53,360 nt of DNA from Oxalobacteraceae bacterium (GTDB taxonomy: Bacteria; Pseudomonadota; Gammaproteobacteria; Burkholderiales; Burkholderiaceae_D), in contig JAIXXZ010000105.1 of NCBI GenBank assembly GCA_027490465.1, positions 1 through 53,360 on the forward strand, in the 5' to 3' direction. A model generated the notes under the pieces. The model was not told where the DNA came from. It was given only the letters and a program-made list of their open reading frames with translations, and did no database searches. The position numbers and the translations under genes are program-made. Below are positions 26,228-35,989 of this stretch, piece by piece. How positions within the stretch are numbered: position 1 is the first letter of the stretch; every line of letters begins with the position of its first letter.

Positions 26228-27628
26228 TCAGCGCGGTACGAAGAAGACTGCTTTTTCATGCACCTGCACATCAGGGTTATCTGTATCGGTAATCGTGACA
26301 AAAATCTTGTTGGATCCTTTCTCGCCCAAGCCCGCAGGAATGCGAATGTTGACAGGCACCCCTCTTGACTCGGTCGGTCCCAACTCGAGGTCGGCACTAC
26401 CTTGCAAGTTGATTCCTTCGATACCAGACACACTGATGCGATATCGATGGGCAGCTTCTTCTGTATTCATGATCTGCAAACGATAGACATTTTCAATCAT
26501 GCCATCCTCGATTTCGCGGCCCATTGATCCGCGATCGCGGATCACATCCATTTTCAGCGGTGTTCTGGTGAGTAAAGTCCCGACAAAAACCGATGTGATG
26601 GCCATCAGTACCAGACCATAGATAATGACGCGCGGCCGAAACGCGTGACGCAATATCTGTTCAGTCGACCAGCGATAGGTCATTGCATGATCAGTCCAGT
26701 AGCGCACCAGACCTCGTGGGGCGCCAATCTTGTCCATCACGCTGTTGCAGGCATCGACACAGGCGGCGCAACCGATACATGCATACTGCAAGCCCTTGCG
26801 AATATCAATACCAGTCGGGCATACCTGTACGCACATGGAGCAATCGATGCAATCCCCAAGCGTCTTTGCCGAGTCCAGATCAGACTTGTTGCGTGCACCA
26901 CGGGGCTCGCCACGCGTTTGATCATAAGTGATGATCAAACTGTCTTTGTCGAACATGGCGCTCTGAAAACGCGCATACGGACACATGTATTTGCACACCT
27001 GCTCGCGCATCCAGCCCGCATTGCCATAAGTGGCAAACGAGTAGAACAACACCCAGAACCATTCCCACGGCCCCAGTCCCAGAGACATGACCTCGGCGGC
27101 CAGTACATGAATCGGTGTGAAGTAGCCAACAAAAGTAAAACCCGTCCACAAGGCGACCGCGCCCCAACTCAGATGCTTGGCAAATTTACGCAGGAATTTG
27201 GCGGCTGAAGCGGGCTGACGATCTAGGCGCATACGCGCACTGCGACTGCCTTCGATCTTCCGTTCTATCCACATGAAGATTTCGGTGTAGACCGTTTGCG
27301 GACAGGTAAAGCCGCACCACACGCGACCGAAAATTGCCGTAAACAGAAACAGCGAGTAGGCACAGATGATCAGAAGCGCTGCAAGATAAATAAAATCCTG
27401 CGGCCAGAGCACGATACCGAAGATATAAAACTTTCGTGCGCCCAGATCGAAAAGAACGGCCTGCCGGCCATTCCAGTTCAGCCAGGGCAAACCATAAAAC
27501 AGCAGCTGCGTGGCCCAGACAAAGAACCATCGCAAGCTGGCATAGCGCCCCTGAATCTCGCGCGGATAAATTTCCTCCCGCGCAGCATACATTTTGATGA
27601 CAGCAACGTCAGGTGGTGCACTCTCCAT
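26228..27628 (-). CDS. ccoG: CcoG, cbb3 oxidase copper-assembly iron-sulfur protein
   Basis: A 466-residue polyferredoxin-like membrane protein. Several membrane helices surround CGFTCPQTVYTEIFMWIERK, a cytosolic pair of 4Fe-4S motifs follows (CIDCSMCVQVCPTGID and CIGCAACVDACNSVMDK), and the C-terminal part is an immunoglobulin-like periplasmic domain (FixG type). CcoG reduces Cu(II) for delivery into the CcoN Cu-B site. It lies three bases after ccoP. AGGAAAATAAACG precedes the ATG. Confidence 0.95.
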   Translation of the reverse strand: MESAPPDVAVIKMYAAREEIYPREIQGRYASLRWFFVWATQLLFYGLPWLNWNGRQAVLFDLGARKFYIFGIVLWPQDFIYLAALLIICAYSLFLFTAIFGRVWCGFTCPQTVYTEIFMWIERKIEGSRSARMRLDRQPASAAKFLRKFAKHLSWGAVALWTGFTFVGYFTPIHVLAAEVMSLGLGPWEWFWVLFYSFATYGNAGWMREQVCKYMCPYARFQSAMFDKDSLIITYDQTRGEPRGARNKSDLDSAKTLGDCIDCSMCVQVCPTGIDIRKGLQYACIGCAACVDACNSVMDKIGAPRGLVRYWTDHAMTYRWSTEQILRHAFRPRVIIYGLVLMAITSVFVGTLLTRTPLKMDVIRDRGSMGREIEDGMIENVYRLQIMNTEEAAHRYRISVSGIEGINLQGSADLELGPTESRGVPVNIRIPAGLGEKGSNKIFVTITDTDNPDVQVHEKAVFFVPR

Positions 27629-27631
27629 CGT

Positions 27632-28561
27632 TTATTTTCCTGAAGCCCGTGTCGGATTGTTGGACAAGCTCCAAACATACGATGCCAGCAGATGCACCTT
27701 GGCCTCACCCAGGAATTCACCAAAAGCCGGCATCGCATTGTTGCGGCCACCGCGTATGGTTTCCATAATGGTCGCTACGCTGCCGCCATAGAGCCAGGTT
27801 TTATCGGAGAGATTGGGGGCGCCGAGAGCCGGATTGCCCTTGCCCTCTGCGCCATGACAAGCGACGCAGGCACCAAATTTTTCTTTACCAAATGAGGCCT
27901 TGATTGGATCGGATGCGGAGCCCGATAAAGAGAGCACGTAGTGCGCAACATGTTCGATGTCCTTGTCCGTTCCCACAGCAGCACCCATAGGCGGCATCAT
28001 GCCATTGCGTCCTTTGAGCAAAGTTGTCTTGATCGTCTCAGGATCACCGCCATACAACCAGTCAGCATCGGTCAGATTGGGATAGCCCTTGTTGCCACGC
28101 GCGTCGGAACCGTGGCACTGCGAGCAGTAGGTCAGAAACAAGCGCTGGCCGATCGCATGTGCCTGCGGATCTGCTGCAAGCAGCTTCATGTCCGTATTCT
28201 GAAATTTTTCGAACAGTGGGCCGTATTCGGCATCCGCCAGCTTGAGTTCATTTTGGTACTCGCCGCGCGAGCTCCAACCCAGCTTGCCTGCGAAATTCCC
28301 CAGACCCGGGTAGAGCGCAAGATAAATACAGCCGAACACGATGGTGATGTAGAACAGCCACATCCACCAGCGTGGCATGGGATTGTTGAGCTCCTCAAGA
28401 CCTTCGTCCCATGTGTGACCGGTCGTTTCGACTTTGCCGTCTTTCGAGAGTTTCGCCTTGAAGCTCGCCTGCGACCATAACAACCATGCGCAACCAATCA
28501 CTGAAAGTATCGTCAGCACGGTGATGTAGATACTCCAGAATCCGCTCGTAAAATCAGCCAT
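27632..28561 (-). CDS. ccoP: cbb3-type cytochrome c oxidase subunit III (dihaem)
   Basis: A 309-residue dihaem c-type cytochrome. Two N-terminal helices (about 9-30 and 66-85) anchor it, and two haem sites follow: CSQCH at 146-150 and CVACH at 232-236, with Met ligands in later GMMPPMG and NAMPAFG segments. It passes electrons to CcoO and CcoN. The start overlaps the end of ccoQ by eight bases, and GGAGCAGGGG lies upstream. Confidence 0.97.
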   Translation of the reverse strand: MADFTSGFWSIYITVLTILSVIGCAWLLWSQASFKAKLSKDGKVETTGHTWDEGLEELNNPMPRWWMWLFYITIVFGCIYLALYPGLGNFAGKLGWSSRGEYQNELKLADAEYGPLFEKFQNTDMKLLAADPQAHAIGQRLFLTYCSQCHGSDARGNKGYPNLTDADWLYGGDPETIKTTLLKGRNGMMPPMGAAVGTDKDIEHVAHYVLSLSGSASDPIKASFGKEKFGACVACHGAEGKGNPALGAPNLSDKTWLYGGSVATIMETIRGGRNNAMPAFGEFLGEAKVHLLASYVWSLSNNPTRASGK

Positions 28562-28742
28562 GATGCCGCCCCTGCTCCTTGATATTCATTGTTTCCTCAT
28601 CGGCAAAAGGCAACATCGCTGCTTCGTCGAAATCGGATTTTCTTCTGGCGCTGTAAGCCCAGATCACGATACCGATAAAGGTCAGCATGCAAATCAGCGT
28701 CACGATGCTGCGTGCATCGGATATCAGTTCAATCATTGACAT
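28554..28742 (-). CDS. ccoQ: cbb3 oxidase subunit IV (CcoQ)
   Basis: A 62-residue single-helix subunit: MSMIELISDARSIVTLICML with a membrane segment to about residue 30 (IGIVIWAYS), then a charged tail ARRKSDFDEAAMLPFADEE, both typical for CcoQ/FixQ. It stabilises the complex under oxygen. Two bases separate it from ccoO, and GGAGGTAATC precedes the ATG. Confidence 0.93.
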   Translation of the reverse strand: MSMIELISDARSIVTLICMLTFIGIVIWAYSARRKSDFDEAAMLPFADEETMNIKEQGRHHG

Positions 28743-28744
28743 GA

Positions 28745-29359
28745 TTACCTCCGCGACTTGATCTGTATGCCCATACCCTGAAGGTAGGCCACCAGCGCAT
28801 CAAGCTCAGTCTTGCCTGCCAGCTCTTTGGGTGCGTTGGCGATCTGCTCATCAGAGTACGGATCACCGAGGCGCTTGAGTGCCTTCAGGTGCAGCACAAT
28901 TCTCTCGGGATCCAGATTCGTTTTTGCGAGCCAGGGATAAGCTGGCATGTTCGACTCAGGTACCAGATCACGCGGATTGTTGAGGTGGGCGCGATGCCAG
29001 TCATCGCTGTAGCGACCACCCACGCGCGCAAGATCCGGCCCGGTGCGCTTGGAGCCCCACTGAAATGGCCGGTCATAGACAAACTCACCTGCGACCGAGT
29101 AATGCCCGTAACGCTCGGTCTCGGCACGGAAAGGACGAATCATTTGCGAATGACAGTTGTAGCAACCTTCACGCACATAGACATCACGACCTGCAAGCCG
29201 GAGCGGACTGTAGGGGGTCAGACCCGCCACCGGCTCAGTCGTGGACTTTTGAAAAAACAGCGGAATAATTTCGACCAGCCCGCCAATGCTGACCACCAGA
29301 ATCACCAGCAGTATCAGCAGCAGCGGTTTGCGTTCAATTTGGTCATGGGTAAATTTCAT
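28745..29359 (-). CDS. ccoO: cbb3-type cytochrome c oxidase subunit II (monohaem)
   Basis: A 204-residue membrane-anchored c-type cytochrome. Helix about residues 13-31, haem site CYNCH at 66-70 in [23 protein letters not shown], and a distal Met in SNMPAYPWL. The ATG at 29359 (MKFTHDQIE) is the likely start; a TTG one codon earlier is possible. GGGAGA lies upstream. It follows ccoN after 15 bases. Confidence 0.96.
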   Translation of the reverse strand: MKFTHDQIERKPLLLILLVILVVSIGGLVEIIPLFFQKSTTEPVAGLTPYSPLRLAGRDVYVREGCYNCHSQMIRPFRAETERYGHYSVAGEFVYDRPFQWGSKRTGPDLARVGGRYSDDWHRAHLNNPRDLVPESNMPAYPWLAKTNLDPERIVLHLKALKRLGDPYSDEQIANAPKELAGKTELDALVAYLQGMGIQIKSRR

Positions 29360-29374
29360 CAAATTCTCCCGGTC

Positions 29375-30802
29375 TCAGGCGTGAGCGCCAGCGATGGCCG
29401 GGATGCGTACATCCGCCGGCTGTCCGCCAGACACCGTCTTGAAGGTGTTGTAGGCCATGATCAGCATGCCGGCCAAGTACAGCAAGCCGCCGGCCATACG
29501 AATGACGTAGTACGGAAAAGTGGCTTTCACACTTTCGACGAAGCTGTAGGTCAGCGTGCCATCGTCATTCACGGCGCGCCACATCAGACCCTGCATCACA
29601 CCCGCAATCCACATCGAGGCGATGTACAGCACGATACCGATCGTCGCAATCCAGAAATGCCACTCGATCAGACGCACGCTCCACATTTCTTTTTTGCCTG
29701 ACAGACGCGGCAACAGGTAGTAAATCGACCCCATGGAAACCAGACCCACCCAGCCCAGCGCACCTGAATGTACGTGGCCGACGGTCCAGTCGGTGTAATG
29801 CGAGAGCGCATTAACGGTTTTGATCGACATCATCGGACCTTCGAAGGTCGACATGCCGTAGAAAGACAAGGAGACCACCAGAAATTTCAGGATGGGGTCA
29901 TTGCGCAGTTTGTGCCATGCGCCAGAGAGCGTCATGATGCCGTTGATCATGCCGCCCCAGCTCGGCGCCAGCAGGATCAGTGAAAACACCATGCCCAGCG
30001 ACTGCGCCCAATCAGGCAACGCGGTGTAATGCAGATGATGCGGGCCGGCCCACATGTAGGTGAAGATCAGCGCCCAGAAATGCACGATAGACAGGCGATA
30101 CGAGAACACCGGACGCTCGGCCTGCTTGGGAATGAAGTAGTACATCATGCCGAGGAAGCCGGCAGTCAGAAAAAAGCCTACTGCATTGTGGCCGTACCAC
30201 CACTGAATCATCGCATCCTGCACGCCGGTATAGGCCGAGTAGGATTTGGTCAGGGTGGCGGGCATCGCTGCCGAGTTCACGATATGCAGGATGGCGACGG
30301 TCAGAATGAAAGCACCATAAAACCAATTTGCGACATAGATGTGGGATGTTTTGCGTTTCCACAGCGTGCCGAAGAACACCACTGCATACGACACCCAGAC
30401 CAGTGCGATCAGGATATCGATGGGCCATTCGAGTTCGGCATATTCCTTGCCGGAGGTCATGCCCAAAGGCAGCGTGATCGCTGCCGCGACGATGACCAGC
30501 TGCCAACCCCAGAAGGTGAACGAAGCCAGCGCATCGGAAAACAACCTGACCTGACAGGTACGCTGCACCACGTAGTAGGACGTGGCAAACAAGGCTGAGC
30601 CGCCGAAAGCAAAGATCACCGCATTGGTATGCAATGGTCTCAGGCGACCATAGGTCAGCCAGGCGGTATCGAAATTCAGCGCAGGAAACGCCAGCTGGGC
30701 GGCGATGATCACCCCCACCAGCATGCCCACCACGCCCCACACTACGGTCGCGATCGCGAACTGCCTGACCACGCGGTAGTTGTAGTTGAGTGCTGTGTCC
30801 AC
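29375..30802 (-). CDS. ccoN: cbb3-type cytochrome c oxidase subunit I
   Basis: A 475-residue catalytic subunit with about 12 membrane helices. It reduces O2 to water at a haem b3/Cu-B centre and pumps protons, with high oxygen affinity. Ligand His residues appear in [44 protein letters not shown] and [16 protein letters not shown]. The start is GTG at 30802, with AGGGGAG five bases upstream. It is the first gene of ccoNOQPGH; an FNR-type box lies about 64 bases upstream of the start codon. Confidence 0.97.
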   Translation of the reverse strand: MDTALNYNYRVVRQFAIATVVWGVVGMLVGVIIAAQLAFPALNFDTAWLTYGRLRPLHTNAVIFAFGGSALFATSYYVVQRTCQVRLFSDALASFTFWGWQLVIVAAAITLPLGMTSGKEYAELEWPIDILIALVWVSYAVVFFGTLWKRKTSHIYVANWFYGAFILTVAILHIVNSAAMPATLTKSYSAYTGVQDAMIQWWYGHNAVGFFLTAGFLGMMYYFIPKQAERPVFSYRLSIVHFWALIFTYMWAGPHHLHYTALPDWAQSLGMVFSLILLAPSWGGMINGIMTLSGAWHKLRNDPILKFLVVSLSFYGMSTFEGPMMSIKTVNALSHYTDWTVGHVHSGALGWVGLVSMGSIYYLLPRLSGKKEMWSVRLIEWHFWIATIGIVLYIASMWIAGVMQGLMWRAVNDDGTLTYSFVESVKATFPYYVIRMAGGLLYLAGMLIMAYNTFKTVSGGQPADVRIPAIAGAHA

Positions 30803-30865
30803 AAAAACTCCCCTTGGTTTACGACGAAGATAGCGTCAGGGTACGTTTCAGGTAGGCAAATTTCC

Positions 30866-30879
30866 TTGACTTGAGTCAA
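30866..30879 (-). promoter_or_regulatory. FNR box upstream of ccoN
   Basis: TTGAC-TTGA-GTCAA is a perfect two-fold symmetric match to the FNR/Anr consensus TTGAT-N4-ATCAA with the common C/G variation. It is about 64 bases from the ccoN GTG, a fit for class II activation at -41.5 if transcription begins about 20-25 bases before the start codon. Confidence 0.85.
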
Positions 30880-31021
30880 ATTTGACCAGATGGTTCACCG
30901 AGTGAAAACAGGCTCATCGAGGGATGACAGGGCTTTACCGGGCAGTCACTTGTCACACTACCGGGTCTAAGCCAACAGAAGCTTACAGGCCATTGAAATG
31001 AAGGTGCACAGGGCAGGCAGC

Positions 31022-31192
31022 TCAGTCTTGCTTGTCTGCCTTCTGGGAGGGTCGATCATCATCCTGCAGAATCCGCATGCCAGGGCCATCGAGATCATCA
31101 AACTGTCCACTATCCATCGCACGAAAAAAAATCCACAGCGCGATAAATACGATGATGACCGACAGGGGTATCAGCAAGTAGAGCGATTCCAT
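31022..31192 (-). CDS. ccoS: CcoS, cbb3 oxidase maturation peptide
   Basis: A 56-residue protein: MESLYLLIPLSVIIVFIALW is the single membrane helix, followed by IFFRAMDSGQFDDLDGPGMR, the diagnostic CcoS stretch (QFDDLDGP) and an acidic tail. CcoS is required for cofactor insertion into the cbb3 complex. Its ATG shares a base with the ccoI stop (TGATG), so translation is coupled. The ccoN gene lies 219 bases further on with its own FNR box, so ccoS ends the maturation operon. Confidence 0.95.
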   Translation of the reverse strand: MESLYLLIPLSVIIVFIALWIFFRAMDSGQFDDLDGPGMRILQDDDRPSQKADKQD

Positions 31193-33645
31193 CAATGCAC
31201 CTTTCGCATGGCGGGCGAAATACGTTCAAGCCGCAACGCATTGACAACCACGAACGCAGAACTGAGCGACATGCCCAATCCGGCCATCCACGGTGTCAGC
31301 AATCCAAACGCAGCCGCCGGAATGGCCAGCAGATTGTAAAGCGTTGCCCAGGCGAGGTTCTGTCGTATCACGCGCATGCAAGCTGCTGCTGCGTTGGCGG
31401 CATCCAGCAACAAGGACAACTGCGCATGAATCAATACAGCATCTGCGTGCGACTGCGCGAGTGCTGCACCTGATCCCATTGCAAACGAGACATCCGCACC
31501 GCGCAACACGGCAGCATCATTCATGCCGTCACCCACCATCACCACCACCGCGCCTTGCTGCTGCAATTGCTGAACATAGGCGAGCTTTTGATCGGGCAGC
31601 ATGCCGCCATGCGTCTCATCCATGTGCAGAGCAGCGGCCACCTGTTCAACAATGGCGGGTGAATCGCCAGAGAGTAGAACCACACGACGCCCCTGCGATC
31701 GAAAATGGCTCACCACCTCCAATGCATTGGGCTTCAACGCATCGCTAAACGCAAAACGGGCGAGCCAGCCTGAACAACTGCCGAGATAAACATAGCTGAC
31801 GCCGGACATTTCATCGGCCAACATCTGACTATTGGCACTACCGGAGATTTCAGCAACGAACCCTGCCGTACCCAACCGATAAAGCTGATCATCCAGTCGC
31901 GCTTCCAAACCCTGTCCTGCAGCGTGCGTGACACGATCAATCTCTATCGCAGTAGCAGATTCAGTGTGAGCAACGGAGATAATTGCCTGCGCCAATGGAT
32001 GCGCGCTACCCGCTTCCATCGCGGCCGCTATGCCGATAACCGTATCGCGCTGCAAGCTGCCCAACAAGGCAAGTGACTGCAGCTGCGGCCGGCCTTCAGT
32101 CAAGGTACCGGTTTTATCGAAGACCACGTGCGTGGCGCGATGCAGGGTTTCCAGCACATGCGGCTGCATCACCAGCACACCCTGACGCAGCAAGCGATCA
32201 GTCGCCGCCGCCAGCGCTGAGGGAGTTGCCAGCGACAACGCGCAAGGACAAGAGACCACCAGCACTGCAATCGCAATCGGCCATGCGCGCGAGACATCAT
32301 GCGAAAGCCAGAACAACAAAACACCCGCGGCAAGCACCAGCAGCGCGGCCACAAACCAGGCAGCGACCTTGTCTGCCCAATGTGCGATCGCCGGTTTACC
32401 TTGTCCTGCGCGCTCGATCATGCGAATCAGTGCCGCCAGCGTGCTCTCTTTTGCAACGCGCTCGACGCGCAGGATAACGGGCTGGCGCATGTTGACAGCA
32501 CCACCCACGACCTGCTCACCCATGCGACGGACCTGAGGCTGACTCTCACCCGTCAGCAGCGACATATCCAGTGCAGTGTCACCCTCGATGATCACACTAT
32601 CGGCCGCAATCGGATCGCCGGGCTTGGCGATAATCACATCACCAGCGCGTAACTGCGCTGCCGGTACCCGGCTTGCTTCGCGACTGTTCGGAAAATCTCT
32701 CAGCAGCCATGCAGCATCAGGCAACGCATGCTGCATGGTTTCGAGTGAAGCCGCTGCACGGCGACGCGCCACCAACTCTATATAACGACTGGCGAGCAGC
32801 AAAAAAATGAACATGGTCACCGAATCGAAATACACCTCGCCTTCGCCCGTCACCGTCGACCAGACACTGCCTGCGAAAGCAGCCGCAATACCCAAGGCGA
32901 CCGGCACGTCCATACCGGCCACCTTGCGACTAAGATCAGCCCATGCCCCCTGAAAAAAAGGCTGTGCCGAGTAAAAAACGGCAGGCAGCGTCAGTACCAG
33001 ACTGGCCCAGCGCATCAGCTGCACCATATCGGTCTCGATGCTGCCCGCTTCGGCAAAGTACACCGGCACTGCATACATCATGACCTGCATCATCGACAGA
33101 CCAGCCACAAACAAACGCTTGAACATCTGCCGCGCATTCTTGCGCAGCATCTCGCCGTGCTGAATGGGATCAAAGGGATAGGCGACATAACCCACTTCGC
33201 GCACTGCTTCAAGGATGTCACTGGGCTTGCACTGGGCCGCATCCCAGCTCACCTGTAGTTTTTCTGTGGCCACGTTCAAATTCGCAGACTGCAAACCCGG
33301 TACCTGCGACAGACGCTTTTCAATCAGCCACACGCAAGCGGCACAACGTATGCCTTCGACGGAAAGCGTCGCCTCTGCGTTACCGTTCTCGCCCTGAAAT
33401 TGCGAAGCCAGCTCGGGCGCATCGTACAAACCCAGTGCATCGGGCACAATCGCAGCTGCACCCTCGGGTAAACTCTGACGTGTCCGGTAGTAGTCAGTCA
33501 GGTCGTTATCAACAATGGCTTGCGCCACCGCTTCGCAGCCGGGACAGCACATGGGCTGCGACACGTCTTCAATGACAACCGACCACGCACTGCCCGCCGG
33601 CACCGGCAGGCCGCAATGAAAGCATGTCTGTGCAAGAGTCGTCAT
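31192..33645 (-). CDS. ccoI: CcoI, copper-exporting P-type ATPase for cbb3 assembly
   Basis: An 817-residue P1B-type ATPase. The N-terminal zinc-finger-like segment (CFHCGLP and CCPGCEAV) precedes a heavy-metal domain GIRCAACVWLIEKRL. The membrane metal site is SCPCALSLATPSALAAATDR (CPC), the phosphorylation loop DKTGTLTEG and the hinge VGDGMNDAAVL. CcoI-type pumps provide copper for the cbb3 Cu-B site rather than bulk detoxification. The ATG at 33645 overlaps the stop of the upstream gene as ATGA, and there is no separate ribosome site; translation is coupled. Confidence 0.94.
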   Translation of the reverse strand: MTTLAQTCFHCGLPVPAGSAWSVVIEDVSQPMCCPGCEAVAQAIVDNDLTDYYRTRQSLPEGAAAIVPDALGLYDAPELASQFQGENGNAEATLSVEGIRCAACVWLIEKRLSQVPGLQSANLNVATEKLQVSWDAAQCKPSDILEAVREVGYVAYPFDPIQHGEMLRKNARQMFKRLFVAGLSMMQVMMYAVPVYFAEAGSIETDMVQLMRWASLVLTLPAVFYSAQPFFQGAWADLSRKVAGMDVPVALGIAAAFAGSVWSTVTGEGEVYFDSVTMFIFLLLASRYIELVARRRAAASLETMQHALPDAAWLLRDFPNSREASRVPAAQLRAGDVIIAKPGDPIAADSVIIEGDTALDMSLLTGESQPQVRRMGEQVVGGAVNMRQPVILRVERVAKESTLAALIRMIERAGQGKPAIAHWADKVAAWFVAALLVLAAGVLLFWLSHDVSRAWPIAIAVLVVSCPCALSLATPSALAAATDRLLRQGVLVMQPHVLETLHRATHVVFDKTGTLTEGRPQLQSLALLGSLQRDTVIGIAAAMEAGSAHPLAQAIISVAHTESATAIEIDRVTHAAGQGLEARLDDQLYRLGTAGFVAEISGSANSQMLADEMSGVSYVYLGSCSGWLARFAFSDALKPNALEVVSHFRSQGRRVVLLSGDSPAIVEQVAAALHMDETHGGMLPDQKLAYVQQLQQQGAVVVMVGDGMNDAAVLRGADVSFAMGSGAALAQSHADAVLIHAQLSLLLDAANAAAACMRVIRQNLAWATLYNLLAIPAAAFGLLTPWMAGLGMSLSSAFVVVNALRLERISPAMRKVH

Positions 33646-34409
33646 CGGAGAACCGCCGGCGTCATGCACACGGCGTCCAGCCAGTCATGCGAGAGACCGG
33701 TTGCGGCGCGAAACAAGCCCAGCAAACCAAACATCAGCACCAGCAGCCCTGCCAGACGACGAACAGCGCTCTTTTGCAGAAAGGCCTGCACAGAAGTCCC
33801 GAGTACACCGATGATGAACAGCAAAGGCAGCGTACCCAGACCGAAGGCCAGCATGACCATCGCCCCCTGCGTGGCAGAACCGGTCAGCAATGCGGTCATC
33901 AAAACGCTGTAGACCATGCCACACGGTACCCAGCCCCACAATCCGCCGAGCGCCATCGCCTGCCACATATGCGTCACCGGCAGCAGCCTGCGTATCAGCG
34001 GCTGGATGCGACGCCATAAAAACTGCGCGATAGCCTCGACACGACTGAGCCCATGCCATACATTCATCAGGGTCAGACCCAGCGCCACCAGCATCAGGTT
34101 CGCCAGCCAGTAAGCCGCCGTCTGCAACGCGACAAGATCGAGCAGCGCAGGCACACTACCCAGCAAACCCGCAAATACACCCGCGAGCATATAGCTGCCT
34201 ATGCGACCAGCATTAAAAGCGAGCACGCGCGGACCACCATCAGCAATGATGCTAAAACGGTGGCTCTGGGTAGCAATAGCGACGGGAAATGCCCGGTGGC
34301 GCGGCGTTGCGACGGAAAACGCACTGACGATGCCACCGCACATGCCCACACAATGCACACCACCCAGAAGACCCACCAGAAAAATCGGCAGGAGTGAAAG
34401 CGTCGTCAA
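33642..34409 (-). CDS. TauE/SafE-type membrane protein linked to ccoI
   Basis: A 255-residue membrane protein with about six helices. VGLLGGVHCVGMCGGIVSAFS and its internal echo ALGGLWGWVPCGMVYSVLMTAL are the two copies of the conserved Cys-containing motif of the sulfite exporter/UreH-like (DsbD-related) family. Genes of this type often sit beside ccoS-ccoI, and members affect copper supply to cbb3 oxidase; whether it carries copper, reductant or something else is unsettled. The start is a TTG at 34409 with no obvious ribosome site, so the true start is uncertain. Confidence 0.82.
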   Translation of the reverse strand: MTTLSLLPIFLVGLLGGVHCVGMCGGIVSAFSVATPRHRAFPVAIATQSHRFSIIADGGPRVLAFNAGRIGSYMLAGVFAGLLGSVPALLDLVALQTAAYWLANLMLVALGLTLMNVWHGLSRVEAIAQFLWRRIQPLIRRLLPVTHMWQAMALGGLWGWVPCGMVYSVLMTALLTGSATQGAMVMLAFGLGTLPLLFIIGVLGTSVQAFLQKSAVRRLAGLLVLMFGLLGLFRAATGLSHDWLDAVCMTPAVLR

Positions 34410-34431
34410 CGGGCGAAAGTAAACTGGAAAT

Positions 34432-35862
34432 TTATACGGTACGGGAATAGCGTTGCGGCTCTGATTGTAACCGCCGTGCTTCCTGCAGATGGCGGTCGAA
34501 GACCATGCAGATATTCCGGATGAGCAGCCGTCCCTTCAGACTGACCGTGATCCAGTCATCGTCCATGGTAAGCAGACCCAGCTCGGCGAGTTCATGGAGT
34601 TGCTCGAGCTCTTGCGCGAAATAAGCAGGAAAGCTGATCGGATAAGCCTGTTCCAATGAACGCAGCGATAGCTCGAAATTACACATAAACATCTGAATGA
34701 TGAAGCGTCGCAGTACATCATCCATGGACAACTTGTAACCACGCGCGATCGGCAGCTCGCCCTGATCAAGACGGTCATAGTAGTCGTCGAGCGTTTTGAC
34801 ATTCTGGCTGTAACACATCCCCACCGAACCAATTGACGAAACACCGCAGGCAACAAGATCGGCATCAGCATGCGTGGAATAACCCTGAAAATTTCGATGC
34901 AAGCGTCCCTGCCGCTGCGCGATCGCCAGCTCATCATCGGGCTTGGCGAAATGGTCCATGCCTATGTAGATATAGCCGGCGTCATTGAGACGCTGAATGC
35001 ACAGGGCCAGCATCTCCAGCTTGGTATCCGAACTAGGCAATTCGGCTTCATGAATGCGGCGCTGTGGCTTGAACAGGTGGGACAAATGCGCGTAGTGATA
35101 CACGGCGATGCGGTCGGGATTGGCGGCGATCACCTTGGTCAGCGTCTCGCCCATGGACTGCACCGTCTGTCTGGGCAAGCCGTAAATCAGATCGATACTG
35201 ATCGACCGGAAGCGCGCCTCGCGTGCAGCCCGAATCACCGCCAGCGTCTGCGCCTCAGGCTGCAGACGGTTGACTGCCTTTTGTACATCGGGATCGAAAT
35301 CTTGCACACCCAGACTGATGCGATTGAATCCGAACTGCCGCAGTTTGTGTACACGATCCGGTGAGACACTGCGCGGGTCGACTTCGATCGAATACTCCCC
35401 AGTCTCGTCATCGGCAAACACAAACCATCGCCGCAGATGCTGCATCAGATCATCCATTTGCGCATCGGACAAATAAGTGGGTGTACCACCACCGAAATGC
35501 AGCTGCTCGACCTGATTACAATCTGAGAACAGCTTGCCCTGCATTGCCACTTCGCGCTTCAGATAGTCGAGATAGGTGGCGGCTTTCTCGCGATTCTTGG
35601 TGACGATCTTGTTGCATCCGCAGTAGTAGCAGACCGTGTCACAAAAGGGAATATGAAGATAGAGCGATAACGGGTAGCGACCGCCCCGTGAACGCGCCTG
35701 GATGACCGCCTGAAGATAATCGCGATAGCCAAAGCTTTCGCTGAATCGATCCGCCGTCGGATAGGACGTGTAACGTGGCCCGGACTGCGTGAGCCGGCTG
35801 ATCAGGTCAGCGTCAAACTCGACATGCTGCAAGTGATGTGGGGCCAGGGTAGAAACCATCAT
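34432..35862 (-). CDS. hemN: Oxygen-independent coproporphyrinogen III dehydrogenase
   Basis: A 476-residue radical-SAM enzyme of haem synthesis under low oxygen. The cluster motif lies in YLHIPFCDTVCYYCGCN (Cys74, Cys78, Cys81 and the extra Cys83 typical of HemN). HFGGGTPTYLSDAQM and the C-terminal HemN domain (QGYSTHADADLVACGVSSIG) confirm true HemN rather than HemW. CGGAG precedes the ATG. An FNR-type box lies about 83 bases upstream. It fits the need for haem in cbb3 oxidase during oxygen shortage. Confidence 0.96.
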   Translation of the reverse strand: MMVSTLAPHHLQHVEFDADLISRLTQSGPRYTSYPTADRFSESFGYRDYLQAVIQARSRGGRYPLSLYLHIPFCDTVCYYCGCNKIVTKNREKAATYLDYLKREVAMQGKLFSDCNQVEQLHFGGGTPTYLSDAQMDDLMQHLRRWFVFADDETGEYSIEVDPRSVSPDRVHKLRQFGFNRISLGVQDFDPDVQKAVNRLQPEAQTLAVIRAAREARFRSISIDLIYGLPRQTVQSMGETLTKVIAANPDRIAVYHYAHLSHLFKPQRRIHEAELPSSDTKLEMLALCIQRLNDAGYIYIGMDHFAKPDDELAIAQRQGRLHRNFQGYSTHADADLVACGVSSIGSVGMCYSQNVKTLDDYYDRLDQGELPIARGYKLSMDDVLRRFIIQMFMCNFELSLRSLEQAYPISFPAYFAQELEQLHELAELGLLTMDDDWITVSLKGRLLIRNICMVFDRHLQEARRLQSEPQRYSRTV

Positions 35863-35944
35863 TGTCTTTGCTCCGTGCTTCTCGCCTCTGGACTGGGCGA
35901 GTTTCAGGCGATTCGGAGTCTACGGACGCGGCTCTGTAATTACC

Positions 35945-35958
35945 TTGACCTAAGTCAA
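35945..35958 (-). promoter_or_regulatory. FNR box upstream of hemN
   Basis: TTGAC-CTAA-GTCAA has perfect half-sites with the FNR/Anr spacing of four. It lies in the 127-base gap between the Pat-like gene and hemN. hemN is a classic FNR/Anr target in other proteobacteria. Confidence 0.85.
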
Positions 35959-35989
35959 AATTGACCTGACGCATACCGTGCAGGTAATG

